DNA of 6,968 nucleotides from JBKJTP01 sp046590195. GTDB taxonomy: Bacteria > Bacteroidota > Ignavibacteria > Palsa-1295. The stretch spans positions 1 through 6,968 of the forward strand of contig JBKJTP010000008.1 in assembly GCA_046590195.1 (NCBI GenBank), in the 5' to 3' direction. Below are positions 5,829 through 6,968 of the stretch, one piece after another. The translations under genes and the position numbers were made by a program. The notes beneath the pieces are model-generated. The model worked only from the letters and a program-made list of their open reading frames with translations. It was not told the DNA's origin and searched no databases. Position 1 is the stretch's first letter, and each line of letters starts with the position of its first letter.

Positions 5829-6968
5829 ATGAAGATCTCTCTCAACTGGCTTTCCGACTACGTCAACATCCCGTTCACTCCCAAAGAGCTCGATCGCAAG
5901 CTGACAATGCTTGGCATTGAGGTCGAAGCCATCGAGGACTTCGCTTCAAAGTTCAATAAGATCGTTGTCGGTGAAGTGTTGGAAGTCGAGCCGCACCCGA
6001 ATGCAGATAAGCTTCGACTGACCCGTGTGACGATCGGCACTGGCGAGCCGCTCCGCATCGTCTGCGGCGCGCCGAATGTCCGTCAAGGCTTGAAGGTCGC
6101 TGTGGCAATGATCGGTGCAGACCTCGGTGAAGGATTCGTGATCAAGAAGTCGAAGATCAGGGGAGAGGTATCCGAAGGGATGCTCTGCTCTGAACGCGAG
6201 CTCGGATTGAGCGAGGCGCATGAAGGCATTTGGGAACTGCCCGATAATCTCGCAGTCGGTGCACCGCTCGCAGAAGCACTCGGCAAGAATGATGTGATCT
6301 TCGAGATTGGCATCACCCCAAACCGTGCAGACTGTCTCAGCCACCTAGGCATCGCACGCGAAGTCGCTGCGATCACAGATCAGCAAGTAAAGTATCCATT
6401 TGCTGGACAAAGTAATGTTGGCGGCGAGACCGCAACGCTGGCGAAAGTCACACTTCAAGACGCTGATCTGTGTCCGCGTTATGCGGCACGCATGGTGCAT
6501 GGAGTTAAGATTGGCCCATCACCGGCCTGGCTAAAGCAGCGCGTTGAATCGATCGGGCTGCGCTCGATCAACAACGTTGTCGATGTCACGAACTTCATTC
6601 TCATGGAGCTCGGGCATCCGCTCCATGCTTTCGACTTCGACAAGATCACTGGCGGACACATCATCGTACGCCGCGCGCAAGGCTTTGCCACTGAGTTCAT
6701 AACACTTGATGGAAAGCAACGCAAGCTCGATGGCGAGATGCTTCTCATTGCCGACGCGGAGCGCCCGCTTGCGATCGCTGGCGTAATGGGTGGACAGAGC
6801 AGCGAGATCTCGAACAAGACGACCAACGTGTTCATCGAGTCCGCTTACTTCACCCCAAGCTCCGTTCGTCGCACTGCGAAGAAGCTAGGACTAAGCACTG
6901 ATGCCTCCTATCGTTTCGAGCGCGGTACCGATCCTGAGATCGTGTTGCTAGCGGTCAATCGAGCTGCA
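5829..6968 (+). CDS. pheT: Phenylalanyl-tRNA synthetase beta subunit (5' part, cut by window edge)
   Basis: PheT is the non-catalytic, tRNA-binding and editing subunit that pairs with PheS. The frame is open for 380 codons to the edge, a little under half of the usual ~800 residues. MKISLNWLSDYV is the canonical bacterial PheT start, so ATG 5829 is firm. Residues about 39-153 are the EMAP/Trbp-like OB-fold tRNA-binding domain, with VGEVLEVEPHPNADKL (47-62) and the IVCGAPN turn (77-83). ITPNRADCLSHLGIAREVAA (162-181) joins it to the B3/B4 editing module (about 211 to the edge), with INNVVDVTNFILMELGHPLH (247-266), AIAGVMGG (315-322) and STDASYRFERGTDPE (356-370). The missing part should hold B5, the catalytic-like core and the FDX anticodon-binding domain. 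No frameshift is seen. It appears to have its own promoter and to be insulated from upstream genes. Confidence 0.97.
   Translation, partial: MKISLNWLSDYVNIPFTPKELDRKLTMLGIEVEAIEDFASKFNKIVVGEVLEVEPHPNADKLRLTRVTIGTGEPLRIVCGAPNVRQGLKVAVAMIGADLGEGFVIKKSKIRGEVSEGMLCSERELGLSEAHEGIWELPDNLAVGAPLAEALGKNDVIFEIGITPNRADCLSHLGIAREVAAITDQQVKYPFAGQSNVGGETATLAKVTLQDADLCPRYAARMVHGVKIGPSPAWLKQRVESIGLRSINNVVDVTNFILMELGHPLHAFDFDKITGGHIIVRRAQGFATEFITLDGKQRKLDGEMLLIADAERPLAIAGVMGGQSSEISNKTTNVFIESAYFTPSSVRRTAKKLGLSTDASYRFERGTDPEIVLLAVNRAA

Noticed and set aside
5946..6376. Two overlapping minus-strand open frames inside pheT
   Set aside because: PheT motifs on the plus strand are unmistakable through this stretch; the reverse frames carry no family features.

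Overview
The window looks like chromosome from a member of the Bacteroidota/Chlorobiota (FCB) group. Three signs point there. The large secreted protein ends in a Por/type IX secretion (T9SS) sorting domain of the 'GQNYPNP' kind. The three starts with a visible upstream region (pheS, the lipoprotein and pheT) lack a Shine-Dalgarno sequence. A TTTG/TAnnTTTG promoter of the Bacteroidota primary-sigma type sits in front of pheT. Runs of 'choice-of-anchor D' (ASH-like) beta-sandwich repeats joined to a T9SS tail are common in environmental Ignavibacteria and Kapabacteria-like genomes, so I lean that way, but this placement is inference.

Layout. Positions 42-2975 (minus strand) encode a 977-residue exported protein: signal peptide, an N-terminal beta-rich domain, six ASH-like repeats and a T9SS sorting tail. 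A 238-bp divergent intergenic region (2976-3213) separates it from pheS (3214-4269, plus), the alpha subunit of phenylalanyl-tRNA synthetase. After an 85-bp gap comes a 453-residue lipoprotein (4355-5716, plus) with two ASH-like repeats and an unrecognised C-terminal domain. A strong intrinsic terminator (5735-5767) closes that unit. A separate promoter (5792-5821) then drives pheT (from 5829, plus), the beta subunit of the same synthetase, which is cut by the right edge after 380 codons.

How the genes fit together. PheS and PheT form the alpha2beta2 enzyme that charges tRNA-Phe. Here their genes are not in a simple pheST operon: a surface-type lipoprotein, a terminator and a dedicated pheT promoter lie between them. 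The two non-housekeeping proteins share the same kind of repeat, usually with two cysteines at equivalent places, which suggests disulfide-stapled extracytoplasmic modules. One protein is predicted to reach the cell surface by T9SS and the other to be lipid-anchored. Whether they work together is unknown.

No RNA genes, insertion sequences, CRISPR arrays or phage genes were seen. The most interesting points are the split pheS/pheT arrangement, the apparently leaderless pheT transcript, the cysteine-paired repeats shared by both flanking proteins, and two protein domains that I cannot assign.
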